DNA of 64,000 bases from Pelagibius sp028280305 (GTDB taxonomy: Bacteria > Pseudomonadota > Alphaproteobacteria > Kiloniellales > Kiloniellaceae), in the NCBI RefSeq assembly GCF_965233615.1, contig NZ_OZ247495.1; one strand, given 5' to 3'. The notes beneath the pieces are model-generated. The model had not been told where the DNA came from. It saw nothing but the letters and a program-made list of their open reading frames with translations, and did no database searches. The first letter of the stretch is position 1, and each line of letters begins with the position of its first letter. The translations under genes and the position numbers were made by a program. Positions 26,106-35,282 of the stretch are shown here, one piece after another.

Positions 26106-27087
26106 CCCCGATTACACTTCCATGCTGCGAGGCCCACGCATTCACGCGATCTTTGACTAAAGTACGGAAGGTGACATTGCCTTGCGCCATAGCGCGACGG
26201 CGATGAATATCCATAAAGAAGTCTTCTGCCTCTGAAAAATTCTTTGGCGCAATCGCCGCTCTAAGTCGTTTTGCAGTGAATCCGAAGTTATCCTTAAACT
26301 CTTTCATTCTTGAAGCAAAGTAGTCTGTCATCTGATCATCAGTTGGACGTCCAAGCTCAAGTTTAATTTCAAATCGTCGCCACGTGGCTCGGTCAAGAAG
26401 CTCTGGATGATTGGTCGCGCCGACCAGAACACAATAGGATGGTAGATCATCAAGTTGGAGCAAGAGCGTAGTGACCACGCGTTTGATCTCGCCGGTCTCA
26501 TGGAGATCGCCGCGTTCTTTGCCTATTGCATCGAATTCATCGAAGAACAGTACACAAGGCTCTGTGCGCACGAAATCAAAGAGGCGTCTTAGACGAGTTG
26601 CTGTATCTCCGAGATAACTGGTGATAATCGCGTCGTAGCGCACAACGAAAAACGGCAAAGCCATCTCGTAAGCTAGGCTCTCCGCAAGCGAAGTCTTACC
26701 GTTGCCGGGTGGACCAACGAGAAGCAGGCGATGGCGTGGTTCTAGCCCATGTGCGCGCAACACATCGGCCCTTTGCTGTTCCTCAACAAGTTCCAGACAA
26801 GCCGCTCGTGTTTGCTTCTCAAGAAATAGGCTTTGAAGTGGTCGATGAGTTTCTCTGTGCTGGATACCGCCTGAGCCGTCTCTGAGCCGTGTTGCTGGTC
26901 CGGAAGGACGCCCGTTCACACCCGGTTTCGGTGGTGTGGATAGCGCCTTGACGATACGATTAGCAACGCCTTCGTGCTTCTTAGACCGCTCATCAGCGGC
27001 AATAGCTTCAGCAGTGACGCGCACCGAATCCTGGTCGCCGGAGACACCAGCTTTTACAAGATCGATGATCAGATCACTTCTAGCCAC
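26074..27087 (-). CDS. AAA+ ATPase, IetA-like
   Basis: A 337-residue classical AAA ATPase. Walker A is GPPGNGKTSL (Lys131), Walker B is CVLFFDEFDAIG (Asp183, Glu184), and the sensor and arginine-finger region is VGATNHPELLDRATWRRFEIKLELG. The N-terminal 75 residues are helical and Gly/Pro-rich towards the end, with no named domain. It is upstream of and overlaps the S8 protease gene. The inferred role is a regulatory partner or sensor for the protease. The 160 bases upstream (27088-27247) are AT-rich and probably hold the promoter. Confidence 0.88.
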   Translation of the reverse strand: MARSDLIIDLVKAGVSGDQDSVRVTAEAIAADERSKKHEGVANRIVKALSTPPKPGVNGRPSGPATRLRDGSGGIQHRETHRPLQSLFLEKQTRAACLELVEEQQRADVLRAHGLEPRHRLLLVGPPGNGKTSLAESLAYEMALPFFVVRYDAIITSYLGDTATRLRRLFDFVRTEPCVLFFDEFDAIGKERGDLHETGEIKRVVTTLLLQLDDLPSYCVLVGATNHPELLDRATWRRFEIKLELGRPTDDQMTDYFASRMKEFKDNFGFTAKRLRAAIAPKNFSEAEDFFMDIHRRRAMAQGNVTFRTLVKDRVNAWASQHGSVIGDDRSTDPATA

Positions 27088-27247
27088 GTATCACCTGACC
27101 TCTCACTTGGCAAATCACCTTCTGCGAATCATAGACAGAATCGTAAAAAAGTCACCCGATTTCTGCGATCTCGCGCTGATATCCAAGAATTCGCGCTGAT
27201 TTCGGTGTCCCCATAGATCTGTACCTTTACCCCACCTATCCCAACCC

Positions 27248-28654
27248 TCAACTCTCATACCGCGTATTCCCCCGCCGCTTCGGGTCGAGGGTGAGGTCGG
27301 TGAACAGGGGTTGGTGGGCGCGTTGGGAGCAGGCCTGGCGGGGGCAGAGGTGGCAGTTGATGCCGATGGGGGCGAAGAGGGCCGGGTCCTCGCTGTTGAA
27401 GGGCGCGGCGTAGGCGAGGCGTGACGCGTGTTTCAGTTCGCAGCCGAGGGAGAGGGCGAGGCGGCGGTCCTGGGTCTCGCGGCTGAAGACCGGGCGCTCG
27501 GTGGTGCGGCTGATGGTGAAGAAGCGGCCGCCGTCCGGCAGCTCGACGAACTGCGGCACGATCACGCCGGGCGTGCGAAAGGCGGTGTGCAGATTCCACA
27601 CCGGGCAGGCGCCGCCGTATTCGGCGAGGTTGAAGGTGGTGGCGTTGAAGCGCTTGGTGACGTTGCCGGCCTTGTCGACGCGCAGAAAGAAAAACGGCAC
27701 GCCGCGCTTACCCTCGCGCTGCAGGGTGGTCAGGCGGTGGCAGACCTGCTCGAAGGAAACGCCGAAGGCGGCGGCGAGGCGGTCGACGTCGTAGTGGGTG
27801 CGCTCGGCGGTTTCGTGGAAGGGTGCATAGGGCATCAGAAAGGCGGCAGCGAAATAGTTCGCCAGTTCCACGTGACAGCGGGCGATGCCGCTTTCGGCGC
27901 GGATGCCGCTGCCGGCGGTGAGGCCGTCCAGCAGTTTCGGGAACTCCACCAGGCAGACCACATGGGCGAGCTGGAAGACCCGGTTCTGATGGTCCAGCGC
28001 CTCTGAAAGGTGGACCACCGCGGCGGCCTCGTCGTGGATGCGCAGGGCCTGGTCCATCTTCTCCACCGGGGCGCTGCGCACGGCGATGCCGTGGACCCGC
28101 TGCAGGCGCGCCTTCAGCACCGCATAGACGTCGTCGATGCCGCAGGGCTCCTCCGCGCGCAGCTTTTCCGCCGCCCGCTCCAGCTCGTCGAAGTGGTTGG
28201 CGTGGTCGCGGAAGAAATCGTGCAGGATGGTCTCCGGCGTCGAGGACAGCAGGTCCTCCGGCATGCCCTCGCTGCCCAGGCGCATCATCTTTTCCAGCGC
28301 CCGGCGGTGACTGCGGTAGAGTTCGAGGAAATGGCCGACCAGACGCGGCGCGTGGTCGATGGCGCCGCGCAGTTCCTGCAGGTCGGCGGCCTTGCCGGCG
28401 AAGACCGGGTCCTGCAGGGCGTTGCGCAGATCGGCCAGCAGGTTGGCGGACTCGTCCTTGATCAGGTCGCGCCAGTCGACGCCGTAGGCATCGGAGAGCG
28501 CCATCAGCAGCTTCACCGAGAGGCTGCGGCGGTTGTTTTCCAGCAGGTTGATGTAGGCGGTGCTGACCCCCAGAACCTGGGCCATCTCCGCCTGGGTCTG
28601 CTGGTGGTCGCGGCGCAGTTGGCGCAGCCGCGGGCCGATCAGGGTTTTCTGCAA
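27248..28654 (-). CDS. XRE/ScfR-like short-chain acyl transcriptional regulator
   Basis: A 468-residue regulator with an N-terminal XRE helix-turn-helix (LRQLRRDHQQTQAEMAQVLGVSTAYINLLENNRRSLS). A central ImmA/IrrE-like segment contains ELANYFAAAFLMPYAPFHETAE. The C-terminal DUF2083-type region holds a Cys cluster (INCHLCPRQACSQRAHQPL). This architecture is that of RamB/PrpR/ScfR proteins, which respond to acyl-CoA or central carbon state. The start is TTG at 28654. It is divergent from the next gene and lies just right of the protease-ATPase island, but its GC matches the core genome. Confidence 0.88.
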   Translation of the reverse strand: MQKTLIGPRLRQLRRDHQQTQAEMAQVLGVSTAYINLLENNRRSLSVKLLMALSDAYGVDWRDLIKDESANLLADLRNALQDPVFAGKAADLQELRGAIDHAPRLVGHFLELYRSHRRALEKMMRLGSEGMPEDLLSSTPETILHDFFRDHANHFDELERAAEKLRAEEPCGIDDVYAVLKARLQRVHGIAVRSAPVEKMDQALRIHDEAAAVVHLSEALDHQNRVFQLAHVVCLVEFPKLLDGLTAGSGIRAESGIARCHVELANYFAAAFLMPYAPFHETAERTHYDVDRLAAAFGVSFEQVCHRLTTLQREGKRGVPFFFLRVDKAGNVTKRFNATTFNLAEYGGACPVWNLHTAFRTPGVIVPQFVELPDGGRFFTISRTTERPVFSRETQDRRLALSLGCELKHASRLAYAAPFNSEDPALFAPIGINCHLCPRQACSQRAHQPLFTDLTLDPKRRGNTRYES

Positions 28655-28696
28655 GGCTCTGTTCCGCCGGTTTCGGAAGTTAACAAATTAACATAT

Positions 28697-28706
28697 TTTG
28701 ATCAAA
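28697..28706. promoter_or_regulatory. Palindrome in a divergent promoter region
   Basis: A perfect TTTGATCAAA lies in an AT-rich stretch 43 bases upstream of the ScfR-like start and 157 bases before the gene at 28863. It is a candidate operator for autoregulation. Only one copy is seen. Confidence 0.35.
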
Positions 28707-28862
28707 GTTGTATCTACCAACAACACATAAACCCGAGTTTTGATGCGTCAGCCCCCGGATCTCGCCTAGTTTGCCGGTACCCAAACGAAGACGGCCCGCT
28801 CAGGGGCCGCGAAGTTCCCGACAGACGAAATTCAAGGCAGAGATAAAAGGCGGAACAGACCC

Positions 28863-29942
28863 ATGGCCTACAAAATCCTCATTCTCGGCGCCTCCTACGG
28901 CTCCCTGCTCGGCACCAAGTTCCTTATGGCGGGCCACGACGTCACCCTGGTCTGCCGTGCGGAGACGGCGAAATTGATCAATGCCGAAGGGACGGCGGTG
29001 CGGATCAAGCTGAAGGGCGAGGAAGACCACCGCACGATCCGCTCGGCGGACCTGCCCGGGCGTCTCGACGCCAAGACGCCGGAGGCGGTGGACCCGGTCG
29101 TCTACGATCTGGTCTGCCTGGCGATGCAGGAGCCGCAGTACAGCGCCCATGCGATCTGGACGCTGATGGTGCGCATCGCCGATGCGCAGGTGCCCTGCCT
29201 GTCGATCATGAACATGCCGCCGCTGCCCTATCTGAAGCGCATCCCCGGCCTGGAGACGTCGAAGCTGGAGGCCAGCTACACCAACGCCCATGTCTGGGAC
29301 CGCTTCGATCCGGAACTGGTGACGCTCTGCAGCCCGGACCCCCAGGCCTTCCGCCCGCCGGAGGAGCAGCCCAACGTGCTGCACGTCGGCCTGCCGACCA
29401 ACTTCAAGGCCGCCGCCTTCGCCGACCCGGCCCACGACAAGATGCTGCGCCGCCTGGAAGCGGACATCGACGCCGTGCGCCTGGCCAGCGCGCATGACTC
29501 TGAGTCTGGAGGTCCGAAAGACGTGCCGGTGAAGCTGCGCGTCTTCGACTCGCTCTTCGTGTCGCTCGCCAAGTGGTCCATGCTGCTGACCGGCAACTAC
29601 CGCTGCATCACTGCCGGTGAGGCGCGGCCGATCCGCGCGGCGGTGCACGACGACCTGGACCTGTCGCGGGCGATCTACGGCCACGTCGATGCCATCGCCC
29701 GGCGGCTCGGCGCCGATCCCGCCGATCAGGTGCCCTTCGAAAAGTATGCCCGTGCGGCGGAGGGCCTGTTGAAGCCGTCCTCCGCCGCCCGCGCGGTGGC
29801 CGCCGGCGCGCCGATGATTGAGCGGGTCGACCGTCTGGTGCAGCTCATCGGCAACAGCCTGGGCATGGAAAACCCGGCCATCGACGCGGTGGTGGAAACC
29901 GTCGACGCCAAGCTGGACGGGAACCAACGCCTCTCGGCCTGA
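28863..29942 (+). CDS. Ketopantoate reductase-like (ApbA/PanE family) dehydrogenase
   Basis: A 359-residue protein with an N-terminal Rossmann-type start (YKILILGASYGSLLGTKFLMAGHDVTLVCRAE), as in 2-dehydropantoate 2-reductases. The glycine pattern GASYGSLLG departs from the usual GxGxxG. The C-terminal half is helical (AKWSMLLTGNYRCITAGEARPIRAAVHDDL), in line with the family's second domain. It is longer than PanE (about 300 residues), so a different 2-oxoacid or related substrate is likely. It stands alone on the plus strand. Confidence 0.7.
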   Translation: MAYKILILGASYGSLLGTKFLMAGHDVTLVCRAETAKLINAEGTAVRIKLKGEEDHRTIRSADLPGRLDAKTPEAVDPVVYDLVCLAMQEPQYSAHAIWTLMVRIADAQVPCLSIMNMPPLPYLKRIPGLETSKLEASYTNAHVWDRFDPELVTLCSPDPQAFRPPEEQPNVLHVGLPTNFKAAAFADPAHDKMLRRLEADIDAVRLASAHDSESGGPKDVPVKLRVFDSLFVSLAKWSMLLTGNYRCITAGEARPIRAAVHDDLDLSRAIYGHVDAIARRLGADPADQVPFEKYARAAEGLLKPSSAARAVAAGAPMIERVDRLVQLIGNSLGMENPAIDAVVETVDAKLDGNQRLSA

Positions 29943-30092
29943 CCGTCCGGTCACAGTTCCGCTGCCGGGGTTGGCAAGCTTTCCTCTTCGGGCGGTTGCG
30001 GAGAGGGAGCGTTCCTGCGGGCTGATCCCCTTCAGCCTGTTCCCGGCGATGCCCGATTGTCATCGCGACAATGTTTGAGTTGATGCTGCCCG

Positions 30093-31088
30093 GTGACGGT
30101 GCAATCAGTGCAGACCGCATTGCTTGCGCGGGGTGTTGACGTGTTGCGGGACGATACGCAGGCCGGGCCGAAGGCCGGGATCTCTCTTGCCTTTGTCTGC
30201 CTCTTCATTCTGGGGGTGATGCCGGTTATCTCCAACAGCCGGCCGGCGGGATTCGAAGCCCTGAGTTTCGCCTTCTTCCTTTCGCTCTGGCAGCTCCTGT
30301 TCTCGCTGCCGCTGGTGGTCCGGGAACGCGCATCGGCGAACAAAGGCATCTTCGCCGCCGGTCTCGCCCCCGGCCTCAAACGCCGCAGCATTGCCATCAT
30401 CCTGTTGACCGGCGTGCTCTTCGGGCTCTCCACCTATGTCTATGTGCTCACGGTCGAAAAGGCGGGTGCGGTGAGCGCGGCGATCGCGATACAGGCCTAT
30501 CCGCTCTTCGCGATCCTCTGGGAGACGGTCTTCCTGAAGCGCAGGAAGACGGCGCTGGAACTGGCCTTCACGGCATTGCTGCTGCTGGCGCTTTGCTATC
30601 TCGCGACCGGCGGCACCGGACGGGTCGAGGGTCTTTCCTACTGGTTCGTCGCTGCCCTGGGGGTGCCCTTTCTCTGGAGCGTCGCCCATGTCGTCATCAA
30701 GGAAGTGCTGGACCGCACCCCCATCACCCCCGCGCAGGTCACGTTTTTCAGGGTGCTGGTGTCGTCGGTCTTTCTGGGTTTGGTCCTGTTGGCCGCATCG
30801 GGGCCGGGCGCCATCTACCAGGACTTCGGCAACCTCGCCTTTCAGAAAGTCGCTCTGATCATGGGGCTGGTCTATTACCTGGAGCTGATCTTCTGGTTCT
30901 ATGCGGTGCGCACCATCGATGTTTCCCTGGCAAGCTCGATCACCGTTCCCTGGCCGGCGCTGACCATGATTCTGGCCGTCGTCTTTCTGGGCGACGGGAT
31001 CGAGGTCCATCAGATGGTCACGCTCGGCATCGTCGTCGCCAGCATCTATGGTCTGCTGTTTGCCGCGGCGAGGAAGCACCGGGTTTAG
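30093..31088 (+). CDS. EamA/DMT family transporter
   Basis: A membrane protein of about 330 residues with ten hydrophobic segments in two EamA halves. The first half has FGLSTYVYVLTVEKAGAVSAAIAIQAYPLFAILWE and the second has YYLELIFWFYAVRTIDVSLASSITVPWPALTMILAVVFLGD. It is probably an exporter of amino acids or other metabolites. The start is uncertain: GTG at 30093 is taken, but a start nearer the first membrane segment is possible. Confidence 0.85.
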   Translation: MTVQSVQTALLARGVDVLRDDTQAGPKAGISLAFVCLFILGVMPVISNSRPAGFEALSFAFFLSLWQLLFSLPLVVRERASANKGIFAAGLAPGLKRRSIAIILLTGVLFGLSTYVYVLTVEKAGAVSAAIAIQAYPLFAILWETVFLKRRKTALELAFTALLLLALCYLATGGTGRVEGLSYWFVAALGVPFLWSVAHVVIKEVLDRTPITPAQVTFFRVLVSSVFLGLVLLAASGPGAIYQDFGNLAFQKVALIMGLVYYLELIFWFYAVRTIDVSLASSITVPWPALTMILAVVFLGDGIEVHQMVTLGIVVASIYGLLFAAARKHRV

Positions 31089-31159
31089 ATCTCCGGCTGA
31101 GGCCAGGTTCCTCGGCCGAGCGCCGCCAAGTTTTTTGGTATTGCCGCCGGTCTCCGGTC

Positions 31160-32131
31160 CTAACGGGCGCGCTTCTTCCGCCCTTTCTTTGGCGTGATGT
31201 TCGGCAACCCTTTCACCGTCATTCCTTCCAGCCGCTCTTCGACCGCCTGCGCCAGACGCGGCACGGCAAAGTCCGCGAAGGCCTTCACCCGCGCCGGCAG
31301 CAGGCGGCGGTGCGGATAGAGCAGGCTGAGGGTTGCCGGTTCCGGCGGGTTGTCGGTCAACAGGGGGACGAGGCGTCCGTCGCGCAGATGCCCTGCCACC
31401 TCCCAGAGTGATTTCATGACGATGCCCTGGCCGTTCAGCGCCCAGTCGGTGAGCACCTCGCCGTCGTCGGCATCGAAGCTGCCGCGTACCGAAAGGGTCT
31501 GGGGGCCGTCCGCCGACTGCAGGGTCCAGCGGTATTGCTGGGAACCGGGAAAACGCAGCAGCAGGCAGTTGTGGTCGAGCAGGTCTTCGGGCTTCTCCGG
31601 CATTCCCGCTTGCGAGAGGTAGGTGGGCGCGGCGCAGAGAATGCGTTCGCAGTCGGTGATCTTGCGGGCGATCAGCGAGGAATCGGAGAGGATCGCCATG
31701 CGGATCGCCACGTCGACGGATTCGGTCAGCAGGTCGATGATGTGCTCGGAAAGGCGCAGTTGCAGCGTCACCTGGGGATGGGCGGCCTGAAACGCCGGAA
31801 CCAGCGGCGCCAGGATGCGCCGCGCGAATCCCAAAGGTGCCGTAACTCTGAGCGTGCCCTGGGGCGCGCCGCCGGCCCCGGCGGCCACGTTCTCCGCCCG
31901 CTCCACCGCGGCAATCACCTCCAGAGAGGCCTGGTAAAAGGCCAGCCCCTGTTCGGTGGGCTGCACCCGGCGGGTGGTGCGGTTCAACAGGCGCACGCCC
32001 AGATGCGCCTCCAGCGACTGGATGCGGTGGCTCACCACGGCGGGGGAGAGACGGAGCTGCCGCCCGGCGGCGGACATGGAATCCTGCTCCACCACGCGCA
32101 CGAATACCCGGATGTTCTCAAGAAGGGACAT
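31160..32131 (-). CDS. LysR-family transcriptional regulator
   Basis: A 323-residue LysR protein beginning MSLLENIRVFVRVVEQDSMSAAGRQLRLSPAVVSHRIQSLE, the usual winged helix-turn-helix. An effector-binding domain follows (LRVTAPLGFARRILAPLVPAFQAAHPQVTLQLRLSEH). The ATG at 32131 is chosen over one 15 bases upstream because the domain begins there. The C-terminus is basic (PKKGRKKRAR). It is divergent from puuD across 277 bases, so control of urate oxidation is plausible but unproven. Confidence 0.92.
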   Translation of the reverse strand: MSLLENIRVFVRVVEQDSMSAAGRQLRLSPAVVSHRIQSLEAHLGVRLLNRTTRRVQPTEQGLAFYQASLEVIAAVERAENVAAGAGGAPQGTLRVTAPLGFARRILAPLVPAFQAAHPQVTLQLRLSEHIIDLLTESVDVAIRMAILSDSSLIARKITDCERILCAAPTYLSQAGMPEKPEDLLDHNCLLLRFPGSQQYRWTLQSADGPQTLSVRGSFDADDGEVLTDWALNGQGIVMKSLWEVAGHLRDGRLVPLLTDNPPEPATLSLLYPHRRLLPARVKAFADFAVPRLAQAVEERLEGMTVKGLPNITPKKGRKKRAR

Positions 32132-32271
32132 GATCGGCCATTTCACTGTCGGCTCTTATTTGTCTCTCCAGTTTATTCGGATTTCTTTGAAAGTGATAGC
32201 CTGCCGCTTTCGATTTCTCGGCAGGCGGCAGGGGATTAGGATGACCGTCTGATTCGGTGTGCGCGGCGCAT

Positions 32272-32364
32272 ACTTCGAGACGCCTGCTGCGCAGGCTCCT
32301 CAGTATGAGGAGTGCGGGCGTTGCGCCTCACCCTGAGGAGGTGCGGAAGCGCCGTCTCGAAGGG
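32272..32364. repeat. Dispersed palindromic repeat ahead of puuD
   Basis: An inverted repeat of about 93 bases starts ACTTCGAGACGCC and ends GGCGTCTCGAAGG-like, with inner CTCCTCAG and CCCTGAGGAG segments. The CTTCGAGACG...CTCAGG...CGTCTCGAAG layout is a familiar intergenic repeat type in alphaproteobacteria. It ends 44 bases before the puuD ATG, so it lies in the promoter or leader of that gene. Confidence 0.75.
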
Positions 32365-32408
32365 CGAGGCCGGCACGAGAAGAGGCCGAAAGTAGGGGGA
32401 CGGAAGAC

Positions 32409-33620
32409 ATGCTGACGGTGTTCTGGGAATGGCTGGACCTGGCGGTGCGCTGGCTGCATGTCGTTGCCGGCATCGCCTGGATCGGCAGTTCCTTCTATTT
32501 CATCGCCCTCGATCTCAGCCTGAAGAAGCGGCCCGTTGAGTCTGGAGGGGGCCTGCCGGAAGGCGCCGGCGGCGAAGCCTGGCAGGTGCACGGCGGCGGC
32601 TTTTACAACATGGTGAAATATCTGGTCGCCCCGGCGCGCATGCCCGACCAGCTCACCTGGTTCAAGTGGGAGGCCTATACCACCTGGCTCTCCGGTTTCG
32701 CGCTGCTGGTGCTCGTCTACTATCTGCAGGCTGAGCTCTACATGATCGACGCCGCGGTGATGGACCTGACGCCCTGGACGGCGGTGGCGATCTCCATCGC
32801 CGGTCTGGCGCTGGGCTGGATCGTTTACGACCTGCTCTGCAAGTCGCCGCTGGGAAACAACGACACCGTTCTCGCGCTGATCGGTTTCGTCTTTCTGGTC
32901 GCCATCAGCTACGGCTTCACGCTGCTGTTCTCCGGGCGCGGCGTCTACATGCAGATGGGTGCCCTTATCGGCACCATGATGGTGGCCAATGTCTTCGTCA
33001 TCATCATCCCCAACCAGCGCAAGGTGGTGGCCGATCTGATCGCCGGGAAACAGCCCGACCCCAAGCTGGGGATGCAGGCCAAGCAGCGCTCGCTGCACAA
33101 CAACTACCTCACCCTGCCGGTCATCTTCGTGATGATCTCCAACCACTATCCCCTGTCCTTTGCCAGCAAATGGAACTGGCTGATCCTCGCCATCGTACTG
33201 GTGATGGGCGCGCTGATCCGCCACTTCTTCAACACCAAGCACAAGGGCGGCAAGGAGCCCTGGTGGACCTGGGGCGCGGCGGCCCTCGGCCTCGCTGCCA
33301 TCGTCTGGCTCAGCGCCCAGCCGGCGACGCCGCTGGAAGAGGCGGCGTTGCCCGAGGGTTACGAGATGGCCGAGGTGGAAAACGTCGTGCTGTCGCGCTG
33401 CTCCATGTGTCACGCGGCCGAGCCGCTGTGGGAAGGGATTGCGGTAGCGCCAAAGGGCGTGCTGCTGGAAACCCCGGAACAGATCCGCGCCCATGCCCGC
33501 GCCATCGAAACGCAGGTGGTGCGGACCCACGCCATGCCGCCGGGCAACATCACCTGGATGGAAGCCGAGGAACGCCAACTGCTTGCCGCTTGGCTGGCCG
33601 CCGGCGCTCCCGCGTGGTAG
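32409..33620 (+). CDS. puuD: Membrane urate oxidase PuuD with C-terminal cytochrome c domain
   Basis: A 403-residue protein starting MLTVFWEWLDLAVRWLHVVAGIAWIGSSFYFIALD, the PuuD N-terminus. About eight membrane helices fill the first 300 residues. A periplasmic c-type cytochrome tail follows, with the haem motif CSMCH (Cys331, Cys334, His335). PuuD proteins are known as the urate oxidases of bacteria that lack soluble uricase, passing electrons to the respiratory chain. Here it supplies the step between xdhAB and uraH, which lie 14 kb away. It is divergent from a LysR gene and followed by guanine deaminase. Confidence 0.93.
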   Translation: MLTVFWEWLDLAVRWLHVVAGIAWIGSSFYFIALDLSLKKRPVESGGGLPEGAGGEAWQVHGGGFYNMVKYLVAPARMPDQLTWFKWEAYTTWLSGFALLVLVYYLQAELYMIDAAVMDLTPWTAVAISIAGLALGWIVYDLLCKSPLGNNDTVLALIGFVFLVAISYGFTLLFSGRGVYMQMGALIGTMMVANVFVIIIPNQRKVVADLIAGKQPDPKLGMQAKQRSLHNNYLTLPVIFVMISNHYPLSFASKWNWLILAIVLVMGALIRHFFNTKHKGGKEPWWTWGAAALGLAAIVWLSAQPATPLEEAALPEGYEMAEVENVVLSRCSMCHAAEPLWEGIAVAPKGVLLETPEQIRAHARAIETQVVRTHAMPPGNITWMEAEERQLLAAWLAAGAPAW

Positions 33621-33670
33621 CCCGCGGGAAGTAGGTCGTCTTTACATGATCAAGCCGAGCCCTGTCGCTT

Positions 33671-33782
33671 CACCCCCCTCCCTAACCCTCCCCCGCAAGG
33701 GGGGAGGGAAAAGCTGTGGATGGCGTTGTAACATCCCCCTCCCCCTTCGATGGGGGAGGGCCGGGGTGGGGGTGACAACGCC
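33671..33782. repeat. GC-rich palindromic repeat between puuD and guanine deaminase
   Basis: The element starts CACCCCCCTCCCTAACCC and ends with the near-complement GGGGTGGGGGTG. An inner stem CCCTCCCCC-GCAA-GGGGG lies at 33686-33703, and CCCCCTCCCCC faces GGGGGAGGG further on. An outer arm GGCGTTGT (33722-33729) pairs with ACAACGCC (33775-33782). It is an intergenic repeat that could fold strongly in RNA, between two genes of the same pathway. Confidence 0.75.
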
Positions 33783-33827
33783 GGCAGGCGGGGGCTGTTG
33801 CAGGGCTTCACCGATGGGACTTTGGCG

Positions 33828-35147
33828 ATGACCGTTCCAAACCGTGCCATCCGGGGCCGTGTTCTCACTTTCAGCGACGATCCACAGACCGCCGGCGCCA
33901 AGGCCCATGACTTTATCGAGGACGGCTTGGTCGTCATCGCCGAGGACCGTATCGCTGCGGTGGGGGAGGCGTCGGCATTGCTGGGAACGCTGCCCGACGG
34001 CGTGACCGTCGACAGCTATCCCGGCGGGCTGATCCTGCCGGGTTTCATCGATACCCACATCCACTATCCCCAGACCCAGGTTATCGCTTCCTACGGGGCG
34101 CAGCTTCTCGACTGGCTGGAGCGCTATGCGCTGGTGGAAGAGCAGCGCTTCGGCGACAGCGGCCATGCGGCGGCGGTCGCCGCCTTCTTCCTCGATGAAC
34201 TGGCGCGCAACGGCACCACCACGGCGGCGGTCTACTGCACGGTACATCCTGAATCCGCCGAAGCCTTCTTTGCCGAGTCCGCACGCCGCAACACCCGGAT
34301 GATCGCCGGCAAGGTGCTGATGGACCGTAACGCCCCGGCGGCCCTGCAGGATACGGCGGAGCGCGGCTATGCCGAGTCCAAGGCGCTGATTGAAGGCTGG
34401 CACGGCAAGGGTCGACAGCTTTATGCCGTAACGCCGCGCTTCGCCATCACCTCGACGGAGGCACAGCTCGAAGCCGCCGGGGCGCTGCTGAAGGAGCATC
34501 CCAGCTGCTACATGCAGACCCATCTGAGCGAAAACCGGCGTGAAATCGAAACCGTGCGGACGCTCTTTCCCTGGGCGGAAAACTACACCGCCGTCTACGA
34601 CCGCTTCGGGCTGCTGGGCCCCCGCGCGCTCTTTGGCCACTGCATCCACCTGGAGGATGGCGAGCGCCGCCTGCTGAGCGAAAGCGCGTCGGTCGCCGCC
34701 TTCTGTCCGACCTCCAACCTCTTCATCGGCTCCGGTCTTTTCGATCGGGCCAAGGCCCAAGACCCGGCCTTTCCGCTGCGCGTCGGTCTGGCGACCGATG
34801 TCGGCGGCGGCACCAGCTATTCCCTGCTGCGGACGCTGGCCGAGGCCTACAAGGTGCTGCAGTTGCAGGACCAGAATCTGCCGGCACTGGAAGCTTTCTA
34901 TGCCATCACCCTGGGCAACGCCCGGGCGCTGGGACTGGAAGGCAAGATCGGTTCCCTTGCGCCGGGCCGGGAGGCAGACATCGTTGTCCTGGATGCAACG
35001 GCGACGCCCGCCATGGCCCACCGCCGAGAGAGGGTCGAAACGCTGGAAGAGGAACTCTTCCTGCTTATGACGCTTGGCGATGACCGCGCGGTGCAGGCGA
35101 CCTACATTTCAGGCCAACGCCAGCACTTCCAGGCCGGCGATGATTGA
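33828..35147 (+). CDS. guaD: Guanine deaminase
   Basis: A 439-residue amidohydrolase that converts guanine to xanthine. The metal motif is PGFIDTHIHYPQTQVIASYGAQLLDWLERY, which is diagnostic for guanine deaminase, with later MQTHLSEN, FGHCIHLED and LATDVGGGTSYSLL. The ATG at 33828 begins the domain; upstream in-frame sequence belongs to the GC-rich repeat. Its product is the substrate of xdhAB, so it joins the two purine blocks functionally. Confidence 0.94.
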   Translation: MTVPNRAIRGRVLTFSDDPQTAGAKAHDFIEDGLVVIAEDRIAAVGEASALLGTLPDGVTVDSYPGGLILPGFIDTHIHYPQTQVIASYGAQLLDWLERYALVEEQRFGDSGHAAAVAAFFLDELARNGTTTAAVYCTVHPESAEAFFAESARRNTRMIAGKVLMDRNAPAALQDTAERGYAESKALIEGWHGKGRQLYAVTPRFAITSTEAQLEAAGALLKEHPSCYMQTHLSENRREIETVRTLFPWAENYTAVYDRFGLLGPRALFGHCIHLEDGERRLLSESASVAAFCPTSNLFIGSGLFDRAKAQDPAFPLRVGLATDVGGGTSYSLLRTLAEAYKVLQLQDQNLPALEAFYAITLGNARALGLEGKIGSLAPGREADIVVLDATATPAMAHRRERVETLEEELFLLMTLGDDRAVQATYISGQRQHFQAGDD

Positions 35148-35282
35148 CCCCGTGATTACATCACAACCTTTTGTAGATATTAGGATTTCCTGCGTCTTGA
35201 AGCGCAGAGTCCGTTCTCCCAACTGCTAGGGCAACCCGCGCCCCGCCCCGTTGTGGGAAGAGGGTGCGCTAACACCTAGAGG

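Noticed and set aside
33671..33782. GC-rich palindromes considered as a CRISPR array
   Set aside because: There are no regular spacers or repeated units; it is a single inverted element.
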